64,000 nucleotides of DNA from Methylobacterium sp. Leaf465 (GTDB taxonomy: Bacteria > Pseudomonadota > Alphaproteobacteria > Rhizobiales > Beijerinckiaceae): contig NZ_LMRA01000012.1 in NCBI RefSeq assembly GCF_001424705.1, positions 90,370-154,369 on the forward strand, given 5' to 3'. The position numbers and the translations under genes are program-made. Shown piece by piece: positions 11,493-21,195 of this stretch (its first letter is position 1; each line of letters opens with the position of its first letter). The notes below the pieces were generated by a model. The model saw only the letters and a program-made list of their open reading frames with translations. It had not been told where the DNA came from and did not search any database.

Positions 11493-12401
11493 TCAGTCGA
11501 GGTCCTGCAGGTGGCGGGCGGCGATGACGGACGCGGCCGTGCGGTTCTCGACGCCGAGCTTCTCGTAGATGCCCTCCAGGTGCTTCGTCACCGTGCGGGG
11601 GCTCAAGCCCAGGATCTCGCCGATGTCGCGGCTCGACTTGCCGCGCGAGAGCCAGAGCAGCACCTCCGCCTCCCGTCCGGTGACCCGCAGGCGCAGGCGC
11701 AGGCGTTCCAGGCCCGCCTCGGTGCCGTCGCGCGACAGGCGCAGCAGGATCTCGTCGCCGGTGCCGCCGATGAAGCTGAAGGTATAGGCGGTGCCCGCGC
11801 GGTCGCCGAGGGTCAGGGCCGGCGCGCCCGTGCCGGCGAGGCAGCCCCGGAGCCAGGCGGCCCCCTGCGGCGGCAGGCTCGAGGGAGCGCCGGGCTCGGT
11901 GAAGCCGCCGAGCAGCCGGGCGGCCTGGGGCGTGCCCCACAGGACCGTGCCGTCGCGGTCCACCGCGAACAGGGTGCGGCCGGTGGTGTCGAGGGCGGCG
12001 CGCGCGCTCTGGGCCGCTCGGGCACCGGCGAGATGCACGCGGATGCGGGCCAGGATCTCGTCGGGGGCGATGGGCTTCGTGACGTAGTCGACGCCCCCCG
12101 CTTCCAGGCCCTTCACGATGTGCTCGGTCTCCGACAGGCCGGTCATGAAGATGACGGGCACGTGGGCGAGGTGCCCCTTCGCCTTGAGGCGGCGGCAGGT
12201 CTCGAACCCGTCCATGCCGGGCATCATCGCGTCGAGCAGGATGACGTCGGGGGTGATCTCGTCGACCAGGGCCAGGGCGAGGTCGCCCGCCACCGCCACC
12301 AGCACGGTGGCGCCCGAGCGCTCGATCGCCTCGGTGAGGAAGCTCAGGGTCTCGGGGGAATCGTCGACCACCAGGACGGTGTCGCGCTGCGCCTCAGCCA
12401 T
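11493..12401 (-). CDS. Response regulator with LuxR-type DNA-binding domain
   Basis: 302 aa. The receiver domain (about residues 8-125) has the acidic pair VVDDS, the phosphoacceptor in VILLDAMMPGMDG and the conserved Lys in YVTKPI. A middle segment (about 130-225) looks like a degenerate PAS-type sensor. The C-terminal LuxR helix-turn-helix (about 235-300) contains VTGREAEVLLWLSRGKSSRDIGEILGLS with TVTKHLEGIYEKLGV. The ATG overlaps the end of the permease-kinase gene by eight bases, so the two are translated as a pair and form a cognate two-component system. The likely target is the divergent amide/urea operon (inference). Confidence 0.93.
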   Translation of the reverse strand: MAEAQRDTVLVVDDSPETLSFLTEAIERSGATVLVAVAGDLALALVDEITPDVILLDAMMPGMDGFETCRRLKAKGHLAHVPVIFMTGLSETEHIVKGLEAGGVDYVTKPIAPDEILARIRVHLAGARAAQSARAALDTTGRTLFAVDRDGTVLWGTPQAARLLGGFTEPGAPSSLPPQGAAWLRGCLAGTGAPALTLGDRAGTAYTFSFIGGTGDEILLRLSRDGTEAGLERLRLRLRVTGREAEVLLWLSRGKSSRDIGEILGLSPRTVTKHLEGIYEKLGVENRTAASVIAARHLQDLD

Positions 12402-15400
12402 CGGCGGGCTCCAGCAGGCCCTCGATCACCGCCCGGGCGCGGCGCAGGTCGAAGGCGGCGGTGAGCCCCCGCATCTGCGCGATGAAGGCGGTCGGTGCCG
12501 CGGGGCCGCTGTCCATCTCGGCGAGCTTTGCCTCGATGCCGCGGACGTGCCCGATGCGCACGAGGCGCAGGAGGTCGGCGAGGTGCTCCGGCCGCGGGTC
12601 CGGCGCGGCGGCCTCGGGCGGGGGCGGCGCGGGCGCGTCCCCCGCCGTCCAGTCGAGGCCGAGGAGCCCGGTGACGCATTCGAGGAAGTCGCGCAGGTCG
12701 AAGGGCTTGGCGATGATCGCGTCGTGAGGCGCGTCGTCGCCCCGCACCGGGCTGATCTCGTGCACGTTGGCCGACATCATGGCGATACGCGCCGTGTGGC
12801 CGGCCTCCCGCAGGGCCTTGGCCAGCCCCCAGCCGCTCATGCCCGGCATGGCGATGTCGAGGAGGAACAGGTCCGGCGGCTGGGTCTCGGCCAGCGCCAG
12901 GCAGGCCGGGCCGTCGCCTGCCTCCCAGACCACCAGGCCGAGGGGTTCGAGGATGTCGCGCATCAGCCCGCGATGGGCGGCATCGTCGTCGGCCACCAGG
13001 ATCGTGCGGCGGGCCCCCGCGTAGACGCGCGGCGGGGCGCTCGCCTGCGCCGCCAGCACGGGTTTGGGCCGCGCCACCGAGGCCAGCATCAGCCGGAGGC
13101 GAAAGCGCGTGCCGCGCCCGACCTCGCTCGCCACCGTGATCTCGCCCCCCATCACCTGGGCGAGCAGGTGCGCGATGGTCAGCCCGAGGCCGGTGCCGGG
13201 GGTGGAGCGGGCGGCGGCCATCGAGCCGCGCTCGAACGGCTCGAAGATGCGCTCCAGGTCGTCCGGGCGGATGCCGAGGCCGGTGTCGCTGATCGTGAAC
13301 ACCGCGATCTGGCTGCGGTAGGTCAGATCGAGGGTCACCGTGCCGGCGGGGGTGAACTTGATCGCGTTCGACAGGAGGTTGAGCAGGATCTGGCGCAGGC
13401 GCTTCTCGTCCGTGGCGACCACCGCCGGCAGGGTCTCGGGCCGGGTGAAGCGGAACGCCAGGGCGGCGCCCTGGGCCTGGAGCCGGATCATGTCGACGAT
13501 CTGGTCGAGGAAGTCGGCGAGCCGGACCTCGTTGCGGTGGATCTGGAGGCGGCCCGCCTCCATCCGGGAGATGTCGAGCAGGCCGTCGATCAGCCCCGAG
13601 AGGTGCTGGGCCGAGCGCCGGATGACCCGGATCCCGTTCTGGCGCGGGGCCGGGATCGCGGGATCGCCCTCGAGGAGCTGCGCGTAGCCCAGCACCGCGT
13701 TGAGGGGCGTGCGCAGCTCGTGGCTGATGCCGACCACGTAGCGGCTCTTGGCGAGGTTGGCGGCCTCCGCCACCTCCTTGGCCTGCTGCAGCTTGGCGTC
13801 CGTGACCTTGTGGGCCTCGATCTCGGCCTGGTAGAGCCCGGTCTGGCGGGCGGTCTCCTCCAGGGCGACCCGGCGGCTCTCCTGGGCCAGCACGAACAGC
13901 CAGGCGACGATGCCCAGGATCACGATGAGGATCAGGAACACGCTGGTCAGCGCCGCGCCGAGCACCGCGCGGTGCTCGGGATGCTCGGCGCTGGCCCCCG
14001 CATGCACGATGCCGAGGATCAGCCCGATCGCCGCCACCAGGGTGAGCATCAGCGCGAGGTAGCGCCCCAGCGGCGCGCCGATCCAGGCGGCGGTGCGGGC
14101 CGGGGCGACCCGGGCGAGCACGCTCTGGGCCTGGGCTTCCAGGCGGCCGTGCGGCTTGCAGAGATCGCCGCAGCGGGCGTCGAGGGAGCAGCACAGGGAG
14201 CAGATCGGCCCGGCATAGGCCGGGCACTGGGCCATGTCCTCGGGCTCGAACGGGTGCTCGCAGACCCGGCAGGTGATCTCGGTCGCCCCCTGCCAGTCCG
14301 TGCGCGGGGTACGAGCGAGGTAGTAGCGCCCGCCGGTGGCGAGGGCGATCGCGGGGGCGCCCGCGACGGCGACGACCAGGGCCAGCAGCGGCGCGAACGG
14401 CACGGCCTGCGTCCCGAGCCAGCCCGCATGGGCCACGAACCCCGTGAGGATCGCCAGCGCCATGGCGCCTGTGCCCACCGGGTTGACGGCGTAGAGATGG
14501 GCGCGCTTGAACTCGATGCCGGGGGGCGACAGGCCGAAGGGCTTGTTGATGGCGAGGTCCGCCGCCAGCGCGCCGACCCAGGCCGAGACCACCACGGCGT
14601 AGAGCGACAGGGTGCTGACGATGGTCTTGTCGATGCCGAGCTCCATCAGCAGCAGGGCGATGGCGACGTTGAAGACGAGCCAAACCACGCGGCCCGGATG
14701 GCTGTGCGTCAGGCGCGAGAAGAAGTTCGACCAGGCGATGGAGCCCGCATAGGCGTTGGTGACGTTGATCTTGAGCTGCGAGACCACCACGAACAGGGTC
14801 ATCAGGGCGACCGCGCCCATGCCCGAGGGCACCACGTAGCCGAAGGCCACCGCGTACATCTGGGTCGGCTCGGCGGCCCGCTCGGCCGGAACGCCGTGCG
14901 CGATCGCGAGCACGGCCAGGAACGACCCGAGCAGGATCTTGAGCATCCCGGGCAGGATCCAGCCGCCGCCTGCGCCCAGCACCGCCGCCCACCAGCGCCC
15001 GGCGCGCTCGGGCGTGCGCGCCGGCACGAAGCGCAGGAAATCGACCTGCTCGCCGACCTGGGCCAGCAGCGCCAGGAGGATGCCGGAGGCCAGCCCGAAG
15101 CGGGGCCAGTCGAAGCCCCCGAGTCCGTCGGCCCCCGGATGGGCGAGCCAGGCCGCCACCGGAGCGTCCCCGGCCCAGGCGATGCAGGCGAGCGGCACGA
15201 GGTTGAGGACGATCCAGACCGGCTGCGTCCAGAGCTGGAAGCGGCTGATCATGGCGAAGCCGTAGACGACCAGCGGGATCACCGCGAGGGCGCTGACGAG
15301 GTAGCCGAGGCTCGGCGGCAGCCCGAAGCACAGCTCCAGCGCCAGGGCCATGATCGCCGCCTCGATGGCGAGGAACAGGAAGGTGAAGCTCGCATAGATC

Positions 15401-15759
15401 AGCGAGGTCACGGTCGAGCCGATATAGCCGAAGCCGGCGCCCCGGGTGAGGAGGTCGATGTCGACGCCGTAGCGGGCGGCGTAGAGGCTGATCGGCGTCG
15501 CGGTGGCGAAGATGATGGCGCTGACCACCAGGAGCGCCGCCAGGGTGTTGGTGAACCCGACCGTCAGCACCAGGGTGCCGCCGATCGCCTCCAGGGCCAG
15601 GAAGGAGAGCGACCCGAGGGCGGTCTGGGCGACCCGGAACCCGGACCAGCGCCGCGCCTTCTTGGCGGTGAAGCGCAGGGCATAGTCCTCCAGCGTCTCG
15701 TCGGCGACGAGGCGGTTGTAGTCGCGCCGGATCGGCAGGATACGCTGGTGCTCGGTCAT
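12394..15759 (-). CDS. NCS1-type permease fused to hybrid histidine kinase-receiver
   Basis: A 1121-residue chimera. Residues ~1-480 form a 12-helix NCS1 (nucleobase/hydantoin/allantoin) transporter module, with a typical N-terminus (DYNRLVADETLEDYALRFTAKKARRW). Residues ~494-536 form a Cys-rich cluster (TCRVCEHPF, QCPAYAGPICSLCCS, RCGDLCKPH) that probably binds zinc. Two more membrane helices (~555-620) and a coiled coil precede a HisKA domain with SHELRTPLN (His ~679). The ATPase domain (NAIKFTP, DTGLGI, GTGLGL) follows, then a receiver with FLLDIAMPG (Asp ~968) and a C-terminal tail. It probably senses an extracellular nitrogenous ligand. It overlaps its regulator and is divergent from the urea/amide operon. 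ATG 15759 was chosen by homology at the permease N-terminus. Confidence 0.92.
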   Translation of the reverse strand: MTEHQRILPIRRDYNRLVADETLEDYALRFTAKKARRWSGFRVAQTALGSLSFLALEAIGGTLVLTVGFTNTLAALLVVSAIIFATATPISLYAARYGVDIDLLTRGAGFGYIGSTVTSLIYASFTFLFLAIEAAIMALALELCFGLPPSLGYLVSALAVIPLVVYGFAMISRFQLWTQPVWIVLNLVPLACIAWAGDAPVAAWLAHPGADGLGGFDWPRFGLASGILLALLAQVGEQVDFLRFVPARTPERAGRWWAAVLGAGGGWILPGMLKILLGSFLAVLAIAHGVPAERAAEPTQMYAVAFGYVVPSGMGAVALMTLFVVVSQLKINVTNAYAGSIAWSNFFSRLTHSHPGRVVWLVFNVAIALLLMELGIDKTIVSTLSLYAVVVSAWVGALAADLAINKPFGLSPPGIEFKRAHLYAVNPVGTGAMALAILTGFVAHAGWLGTQAVPFAPLLALVVAVAGAPAIALATGGRYYLARTPRTDWQGATEITCRVCEHPFEPEDMAQCPAYAGPICSLCCSLDARCGDLCKPHGRLEAQAQSVLARVAPARTAAWIGAPLGRYLALMLTLVAAIGLILGIVHAGASAEHPEHRAVLGAALTSVFLILIVILGIVAWLFVLAQESRRVALEETARQTGLYQAEIEAHKVTDAKLQQAKEVAEAANLAKSRYVVGISHELRTPLNAVLGYAQLLEGDPAIPAPRQNGIRVIRRSAQHLSGLIDGLLDISRMEAGRLQIHRNEVRLADFLDQIVDMIRLQAQGAALAFRFTRPETLPAVVATDEKRLRQILLNLLSNAIKFTPAGTVTLDLTYRSQIAVFTISDTGLGIRPDDLERIFEPFERGSMAAARSTPGTGLGLTIAHLLAQVMGGEITVASEVGRGTRFRLRLMLASVARPKPVLAAQASAPPRVYAGARRTILVADDDAAHRGLMRDILEPLGLVVWEAGDGPACLALAETQPPDLFLLDIAMPGMSGWGLAKALREAGHTARIAMMSANVHEISPVRGDDAPHDAIIAKPFDLRDFLECVTGLLGLDWTAGDAPAPPPPEAAAPDPRPEHLADLLRLVRIGHVRGIEAKLAEMDSGPAAPTAFIAQMRGLTAAFDLRRARAVIEGLLEPADG

Positions 15760-15974
15760 CGTGTTCGGTGGGGACGGTATCATGCGGCGCGGGGTCTGGC
15801 GCGGCATCCCGGCCTGTCCGAAACCGTGGCGCTCCGTCGTCCCCAGCGTAGCAAGGACCGTGCCCGATCCCGTGTTTCCACGTGGGCGCGCACCCCGTCC
15901 AGTGGCCGGAGCGGCGATGGGACCCTGGACTCGCGGGCAGTTCGCCAGAATGGGCCTGTCCGCCCGGCTCCGAC

Positions 15975-16016
15975 ATACGCAAAACAGCGTATAGGCCGCA
16001 CTGCACAACGCGGCCT
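15975..16016. promoter_or_regulatory. Two adjacent inverted repeats in the kinase/urtA divergent region
   Basis: ATACGC-aaaaca-GCGTAT (15975-15992) is immediately followed by AGGCCGC-N10-GCGGCCT (15993-16016); both arms are perfect in each. They lie about 70 bases before urtA and 215 bases before the permease-kinase gene. Candidate binding sites for the LuxR-type regulator or another factor controlling both directions; this is inference from position and symmetry. Confidence 0.5.
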
Positions 16017-16084
16017 AGCCTCCGCTCCGTCGATCCGCGGCCGTCCGATGCGCCGTGCGACGACCGACAGGGGTTTTGGGCACG

Positions 16085-17344
16085 ATGGCAGAGGACAAGG
16101 GCAACGGCCTGCAATCGGCGCTCCGGCGCAGGCTTCTCATGGGGCTCGCCGGCGCTCCGGCGATCGCCTTGATGCCGCGCATGAGCTTCGCGGCGGCGCC
16201 GCCGACCTCGGCGGTGAACACCACCGGCCTCGCCGTGACCGACACGGAGGTCACGGTCGGCATCCTGCACTCGGCCACCGGCACGATGGCGATCTCCGAG
16301 ACCGGCTCGATCCAGGCCGAGAAGCTCGCGATCTCCCAGATCAACGAGGCGGGCGGCGTGCTCGGCCGCAAGATCAAGATCATTCAGGAGGACGGCGCCT
16401 CCGACTGGCCGACCTTCGCCGAGAAGGCCAAGAAGCTCCTCGTCAACGACCACTGCGCCGCCGTGATGGGCTGCTGGACCTCGGCCTCGCGCAAGGCCGC
16501 GTTGCCAGTCTTCGAGCAGTATAACGGCCTGTTGTACTACCCGACCTTCTACGAGGGCCTGGAGCAGTCGAAGAACGTCTTCTACACCGGCCAGGAGGCC
16601 ACCCAGCAGATCCTCGAATCGCTGAACTGGGTCACCAAGGAAAAGAACGCCAAGACGTTCTTCTTCATCGGTTCGGACTACATCTGGCCGCGCACCTCGA
16701 ACAAGATCGCCCGCAAGCACATCGAGAACGTGCTCAAGACCAAGGTCGTCGGCGAGGAATATTTCCCGCTGGGTCACACACAGTTCAACTCGGTGATCAA
16801 CAAGCTCAAGCTCACCAAGCCGGATGTGATCTTCACGGACGTGGTCGGCGGCTCGAACGTGGCGTTCTACAAGCAGCTCAAGGCGGCCGGCATCGACCTC
16901 GCGAAGCAGACCCTGCTGACGATCTCGGTGACCGAGGACGAGGTCGACGGCATCGGCGGAGACAACATCGCCGGCGCCTATTCCTGCATGAAGTACTTCC
17001 AGTCGCTCAAGAACCCGAACAACGAGAAGTTCGTCGCCGCCTTCCACAAGATGTGGGGCGAGAAGACCGTCATCGGCGACGTGACCCAGGCCGCCTATCT
17101 CGGGCCGTTCCTGTGGAAGATGGCCTGCGAGAAGGCCGGCTCCTTCGACGTCGACAAGGTGGTCGCCGCCTCGCCGGGCCTCGAGTTCAAGGAGGCGCCG
17201 GAAGGCTACGTCAAGATCCACCCGAACCATCACCTCTGGTCGAAGACCCGGGTCGCCAGGGCCCTGCCCTCGGGCCAGTTCGAGGTGGTCTACGAGAGCC
17301 CCGACCTGATCGAGCCGAACCCCTTCCCGAAGGGCTACCAGTAG
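16085..17344 (+). CDS. urtA: Urea/short-chain amide ABC transporter substrate-binding protein (UrtA/FmdD-like)
   Basis: Periplasmic receptor of a branched-chain-type ABC importer; 419 aa. The N-terminus has an RRR-containing, Tat-like signal (ALRRRLLMGLAGAPAIALMP) ending near SFAAAPP. The mature part has UrtA hallmarks: VGILHSATGTMAISE, DWPTFAEKAKKLL, GCWTSASRKAALPVFE, YEGLEQSKNVFYTG and KPDVIFTDVVGGSN. Family members bind urea or formamide/acetamide. With formamidase and amidase downstream, short-chain amides are as likely as urea; in Methylophilus the equivalent is FmdD. It heads the operon, 191 bases before urtB. ATG 16085 gives the compact signal peptide; ATG 16055 would add ten residues. 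Confidence 0.93.
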   Translation: MAEDKGNGLQSALRRRLLMGLAGAPAIALMPRMSFAAAPPTSAVNTTGLAVTDTEVTVGILHSATGTMAISETGSIQAEKLAISQINEAGGVLGRKIKIIQEDGASDWPTFAEKAKKLLVNDHCAAVMGCWTSASRKAALPVFEQYNGLLYYPTFYEGLEQSKNVFYTGQEATQQILESLNWVTKEKNAKTFFFIGSDYIWPRTSNKIARKHIENVLKTKVVGEEYFPLGHTQFNSVINKLKLTKPDVIFTDVVGGSNVAFYKQLKAAGIDLAKQTLLTISVTEDEVDGIGGDNIAGAYSCMKYFQSLKNPNNEKFVAAFHKMWGEKTVIGDVTQAAYLGPFLWKMACEKAGSFDVDKVVAASPGLEFKEAPEGYVKIHPNHHLWSKTRVARALPSGQFEVVYESPDLIEPNPFPKGYQ

Positions 17345-17357
17345 GACTCCAGCGTGC

Positions 17358-17470
17358 CCTCCTCCCCCTTGTGGGGAGGAGTTGGAGGTGGGGGTGGTTG
17401 GGTGACCCTCGACCTGCGGAGGCTGGCGGCGCCACCCCCACCCCTACCCCTCCCCACAAGGGGGAGGGGA
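17358..17470. repeat. Long imperfect GC-rich inverted repeat between urtA and urtB
   Basis: Each arm is about 37 bases and is itself a small hairpin (CCTCCCCCTTGTGGGGAGG type). The right arm (about 17432-17470) is nearly the reverse complement of the left (about 17358-17397). The resulting stem-loop lies within the operon, just after the substrate-binding protein gene. It could stabilise the urtA transcript so the receptor is made in excess of the permease. Similar CCCTCCCCC hairpins occur at 54.1, 56.1 and 60.2 kb. Confidence 0.75.
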
Positions 17471-17535
17471 AATCTGAGGCCTAACTCGGCCCGATGCTTG
17501 CACGACCTTCGCGGCATCCTTCGGAGAACGAACCC

Positions 17536-18462
17536 ATGTTCGGTGACTATTCGCTCGGGGATCTCAGCTCGATCTTCGTCATGCAGGGCTTCGCCGGGCT
17601 TATCCTGTTCTCGGTCTACGTGCTGATGGCCCTGGGGCTGGCGATCATCTTCGGCCAGATGGGGGTGATCAACATGGCGCACGGGGAGTTCATGATCCTC
17701 GGCGCCTACATGACCTATCTCTGCTCGGGCTTCTTCCAGACCCAGCTGTCGGCCCTGTTCCCGGCCTACTTCTTCGTGGCGATGGCCCTGGCCTTCCTGG
17801 CCTCGGGGGCCCTCGGGATGCTGGTGGAATGGGCCCTGATCCGCCACCTCTACAAGCGCCCGCTCGACACGCTGCTGGCCACCTGGGGCCTCTCCCTGAT
17901 CCTGCAGCAGGCCTACCGCACGATCTTCGGCGCCCGCGAGGTCGGCGTCGAGCTGCCGTCCTGGCTCATCGGCTCGGTGCAGGTCACCGACACCATCGAG
18001 ATCCCGATCAACGGCATGTTCGTCATGGGCGTCACCACCCTGATCACCGTCGGCGTCGCCCTCCTGATGTACCGCTCGCGCTTCGGCGCCCAGGTCCGCG
18101 CCGTGGTGCAGAACCGCGCCATGGCGGGCGCCGTCGGCATCGACACCGAGCGGGTGGACCGCCTCACCTTTGGCCTCGGCTGCGGCATCGCGGGCATCGC
18201 CGGCTCGGCCTTCACCATGGTGGGCTCCACGGGGCCGACCTCGGGCCAGCTCTACATCGTCGACACCTTCCTGATCGTGGTCTTCGGCGGCGCCGCCTCG
18301 CTCCTCGGCACCATCGCGTCAGCCTTCTCGATCTCGCAGACGCAGTCGACCCTCGAGTTCTTCCTCTCGGGCTCCACCGCGAAGGTGCTCACGCTGCTGG
18401 CGGTGGTCGGCATCCTGATGCTGCGGCCCCAGGGCCTCTTCACCCTCAAGGTCCGGCGCTGA
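17536..18462 (+). CDS. urtB: Urea/amide ABC transporter permease UrtB-like
   Basis: Inner-membrane permease of the LivH/UrtB class, 308 aa with about eight hydrophobic helices. The conserved GLAIIFGQMGVINMAHGEFMILGAY region is present, as are DTLLATWGLSLILQQAYR and the cytoplasmic loop VVQNRAMAGAVGIDTERVDRLTFGLG that contacts the ATPase. The C-terminus ends LRPQGLFTLKVRR. GGAG lies about ten bases before ATG 17536. An upstream in-frame ATG at 17494 would add 14 non-homologous residues. It is followed 14 bases later by urtC. Confidence 0.93.
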   Translation: MFGDYSLGDLSSIFVMQGFAGLILFSVYVLMALGLAIIFGQMGVINMAHGEFMILGAYMTYLCSGFFQTQLSALFPAYFFVAMALAFLASGALGMLVEWALIRHLYKRPLDTLLATWGLSLILQQAYRTIFGAREVGVELPSWLIGSVQVTDTIEIPINGMFVMGVTTLITVGVALLMYRSRFGAQVRAVVQNRAMAGAVGIDTERVDRLTFGLGCGIAGIAGSAFTMVGSTGPTSGQLYIVDTFLIVVFGGAASLLGTIASAFSISQTQSTLEFFLSGSTAKVLTLLAVVGILMLRPQGLFTLKVRR

Positions 18463-18476
18463 GGAGCCCGAACGTC

Positions 18477-19625
18477 ATGACCCGCTCCAAAACCCCCGTC
18501 GTCAACGACAATCCCTTCATGAAGCCGATGGAGTGGGTGAGCCTGGCGCTCCTCGTCGGCGTCATCTTCGTCCTGCTGCCGATGCTGCTCGACGCCTTCC
18601 GGCTCAACCTCGTCGGCAAGTACCTGACCTATTCCTTCGTGGCCCTCGGCCTCGTCATCTGCTGGGGCTTCGGCGGCATCCTGTCCCTCGGCCAGGGCGT
18701 GTTCTTCGGCCTCGGCGGCTACCTGATGGCCATGTACCTCAAGCTCGAAGCCTCCAGCGTCGAGAACACGAAGATCCAGTCGACGCCGGGCATCCCCGAC
18801 TTCATGGACTGGAACCAGATCACCGCCCTGCCCTGGTTCTGGAAGCCGTTCGAGAGCCTGCCCTTCACCCTCCTGGCGGTGCTGGTGGTGCCGGCCCTCT
18901 TCGCCTTCGTCATCGGCACGGCGATGTTCCGCCGCCGGGTCGGCGGCACCTACTTCGCCATCATCACCCAGGCCATCGCCGCCATCCTGACGATCCTCAT
19001 CGTCGGGCAGCAGGGCTATACCGGCGGCATCAACGGCATCACGGACCTGCGCACCCTGCACGGTTGGGACATCCGAACCGACAGCGCCCACAACATCCTC
19101 TACTTCGTCAACGCCGGCCTGCTCGTCGCCTGCATCCTGTTCGCCCAGATGGTGAAGAAGTCGAAGCTCGGGCGCATCCTGCTCGCCATGCGCGACAAGG
19201 AGGACCGGGTCCGGTTCTCGGGCTACCAGGTGGCGAGCTTCAAGACCTTCGCGTTCTGCCTGGCGGCGGTGTTCGCCGCCATCGGGGGCGCGATGTTCAC
19301 CCTCCAGGTCGGGTTCATGTCGCCCTCCTTCGTCGGCATCGTGCCCTCGATCGAGATGGTGATCTACGCCGCGGTCGGCGGGCGCCTGTCCCTGTTCGGC
19401 GCCGTCTGGGGCACGCTCCTCGTGAACTGGGCCAAGACCAGCTTCTCGGAGAGCTTTCCGGAGCTCTGGCTGTTCGGCCTCGGGGGGCTCTTCATCCTGG
19501 TGGTGCTGGCCTTCCCCAACGGTCTGGCGGGCATCTACCGCACCCATGTCGAGCCCCGCCTGACCCGGCGCGTGAAGGCCCTGGAGCCCGCGCCCGCCGT
19601 CGCCCTGCCCCACGCGGCCGAGTAG
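18477..19625 (+). CDS. urtC: Urea/amide ABC transporter permease UrtC-like
   Basis: Second permease (LivM/UrtC class), 382 aa with about ten helices. The family hallmarks are ICWGFGGILSLGQGVFFGLGGYLMAMY, GTYFAIITQAIAAI, the EAA-like loop MRDKEDRVRFSGYQVASFK, and AVGGRLSLFGAVWGTLLVNWAK. UrtC proteins characteristically carry the extra loop between the third and fourth helices seen here (residues ~85-125). The start is ATG 18477 with GAGGAG upstream (also the end of urtB). Spacing to the ATPase gene is eight bases. Confidence 0.93.
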   Translation: MTRSKTPVVNDNPFMKPMEWVSLALLVGVIFVLLPMLLDAFRLNLVGKYLTYSFVALGLVICWGFGGILSLGQGVFFGLGGYLMAMYLKLEASSVENTKIQSTPGIPDFMDWNQITALPWFWKPFESLPFTLLAVLVVPALFAFVIGTAMFRRRVGGTYFAIITQAIAAILTILIVGQQGYTGGINGITDLRTLHGWDIRTDSAHNILYFVNAGLLVACILFAQMVKKSKLGRILLAMRDKEDRVRFSGYQVASFKTFAFCLAAVFAAIGGAMFTLQVGFMSPSFVGIVPSIEMVIYAAVGGRLSLFGAVWGTLLVNWAKTSFSESFPELWLFGLGGLFILVVLAFPNGLAGIYRTHVEPRLTRRVKALEPAPAVALPHAAE

Positions 19626-19633
19626 GACCTCCG

Positions 19634-20419
<786 letters not shown>

Positions 20420-20434
20420 CAGGGAAACGGCGCC

Positions 20435-21184
20435 ATGCTCCAGACCACGCCTTCTCCCGCCGCCGTGCCGCCCATCCAGGCCGGGCTCCAGCCGATGCTG
20501 GCGATCGGCGACCTTCACGCGGCCTATGGCCAGAGCGAGGTGCTGCACGGCCTCGACATCGCGGTGGCGCCCGGCGAGATCGTCGCCGTGATGGGCCGCA
20601 ACGGCATGGGCAAGACCACGCTGATGAAGACCCTGATGGGCATCGTGCCGGTGAAGTCCGGCACGATCCGGGTCGACGGGGCCGCGGTCGAGGGCCTCAA
20701 GAGCCACCAGCGCGTGGCCAAGGGCCTCGCCTACGTGCCCCAGGGCCGCATGATCTTCTCGGCCATGACCGTGCAGGAGAACATCGAGACGGGGCTCACC
20801 GTCACCGGCGAACGCCGGGTGCCCCAGGACCTCTACACGATGTTCCCGGTCCTCCTCGAGATGAAGGGCCGGCGCGGCGGCAACCTGTCGGGCGGCCAGC
20901 AGCAGCAGCTCGCCATCGCCCGGGCCCTGGCGAGCCGGCCCAAGGTCCTCCTCCTCGACGAGCCCACCGAGGGCATCCAGCCCTCGATCATCCGCGAGAT
21001 GGGCCGGACCCTGAAGAAGATCCGCGACGAGCGCGGCCTCTCCATCGTGGTCTCCGAGCAGGTTCTGAGCTTCGCCCTCGACGTCGCCGACCGGGTGCTG
21101 GTGATCGAGAACGGTGTGATCGTGCACGAGAGTCTGCGCGCCGACATCGACGAGGCCCAGGTCGCCCGCTTCCTTTCGGTCTGA
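20435..21184 (+). CDS. urtE: Urea/amide ABC transporter ATPase UrtE-like
   Basis: Second ATPase subunit (LivF/UrtE class), 249 aa. Walker A is GRNGMGKTT. The UrtE-typical YVPQGRMIFSAMTVQENIETGL is present, with signature LSGGQQQQLAIARAL and Walker B LLLDEPTEGIQPSII. It has a ~20-residue N-terminal extension (MLQTTPSPAAVPPIQAGLQP) longer than most UrtE. Its stop overlaps a possible ATG of the following hydrolase frame (TGATG), but the better hydrolase start is 12 bases further on. Confidence 0.94.
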   Translation: MLQTTPSPAAVPPIQAGLQPMLAIGDLHAAYGQSEVLHGLDIAVAPGEIVAVMGRNGMGKTTLMKTLMGIVPVKSGTIRVDGAAVEGLKSHQRVAKGLAYVPQGRMIFSAMTVQENIETGLTVTGERRVPQDLYTMFPVLLEMKGRRGGNLSGGQQQQLAIARALASRPKVLLLDEPTEGIQPSIIREMGRTLKKIRDERGLSIVVSEQVLSFALDVADRVLVIENGVIVHESLRADIDEAQVARFLSV

Positions 21185-21195
21185 TGGAGGTCAGA

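Noticed and set aside
15760..16084. Sigma-54 site for the urt operon or the permease-kinase gene
   Set aside because: Both strands were scanned for GG-N10-GC with a TTGC half; none fits, unlike the four accepted sites.
12118..16524. Very long open frames (over 1400 codons) opposite and out of frame with the permease-kinase gene
   Set aside because: High GC at third codon positions keeps other frames open; their translations are Arg/Gly/Pro-rich low-complexity sequence with no domain, while the 12394-15759 frame has clear motifs throughout.
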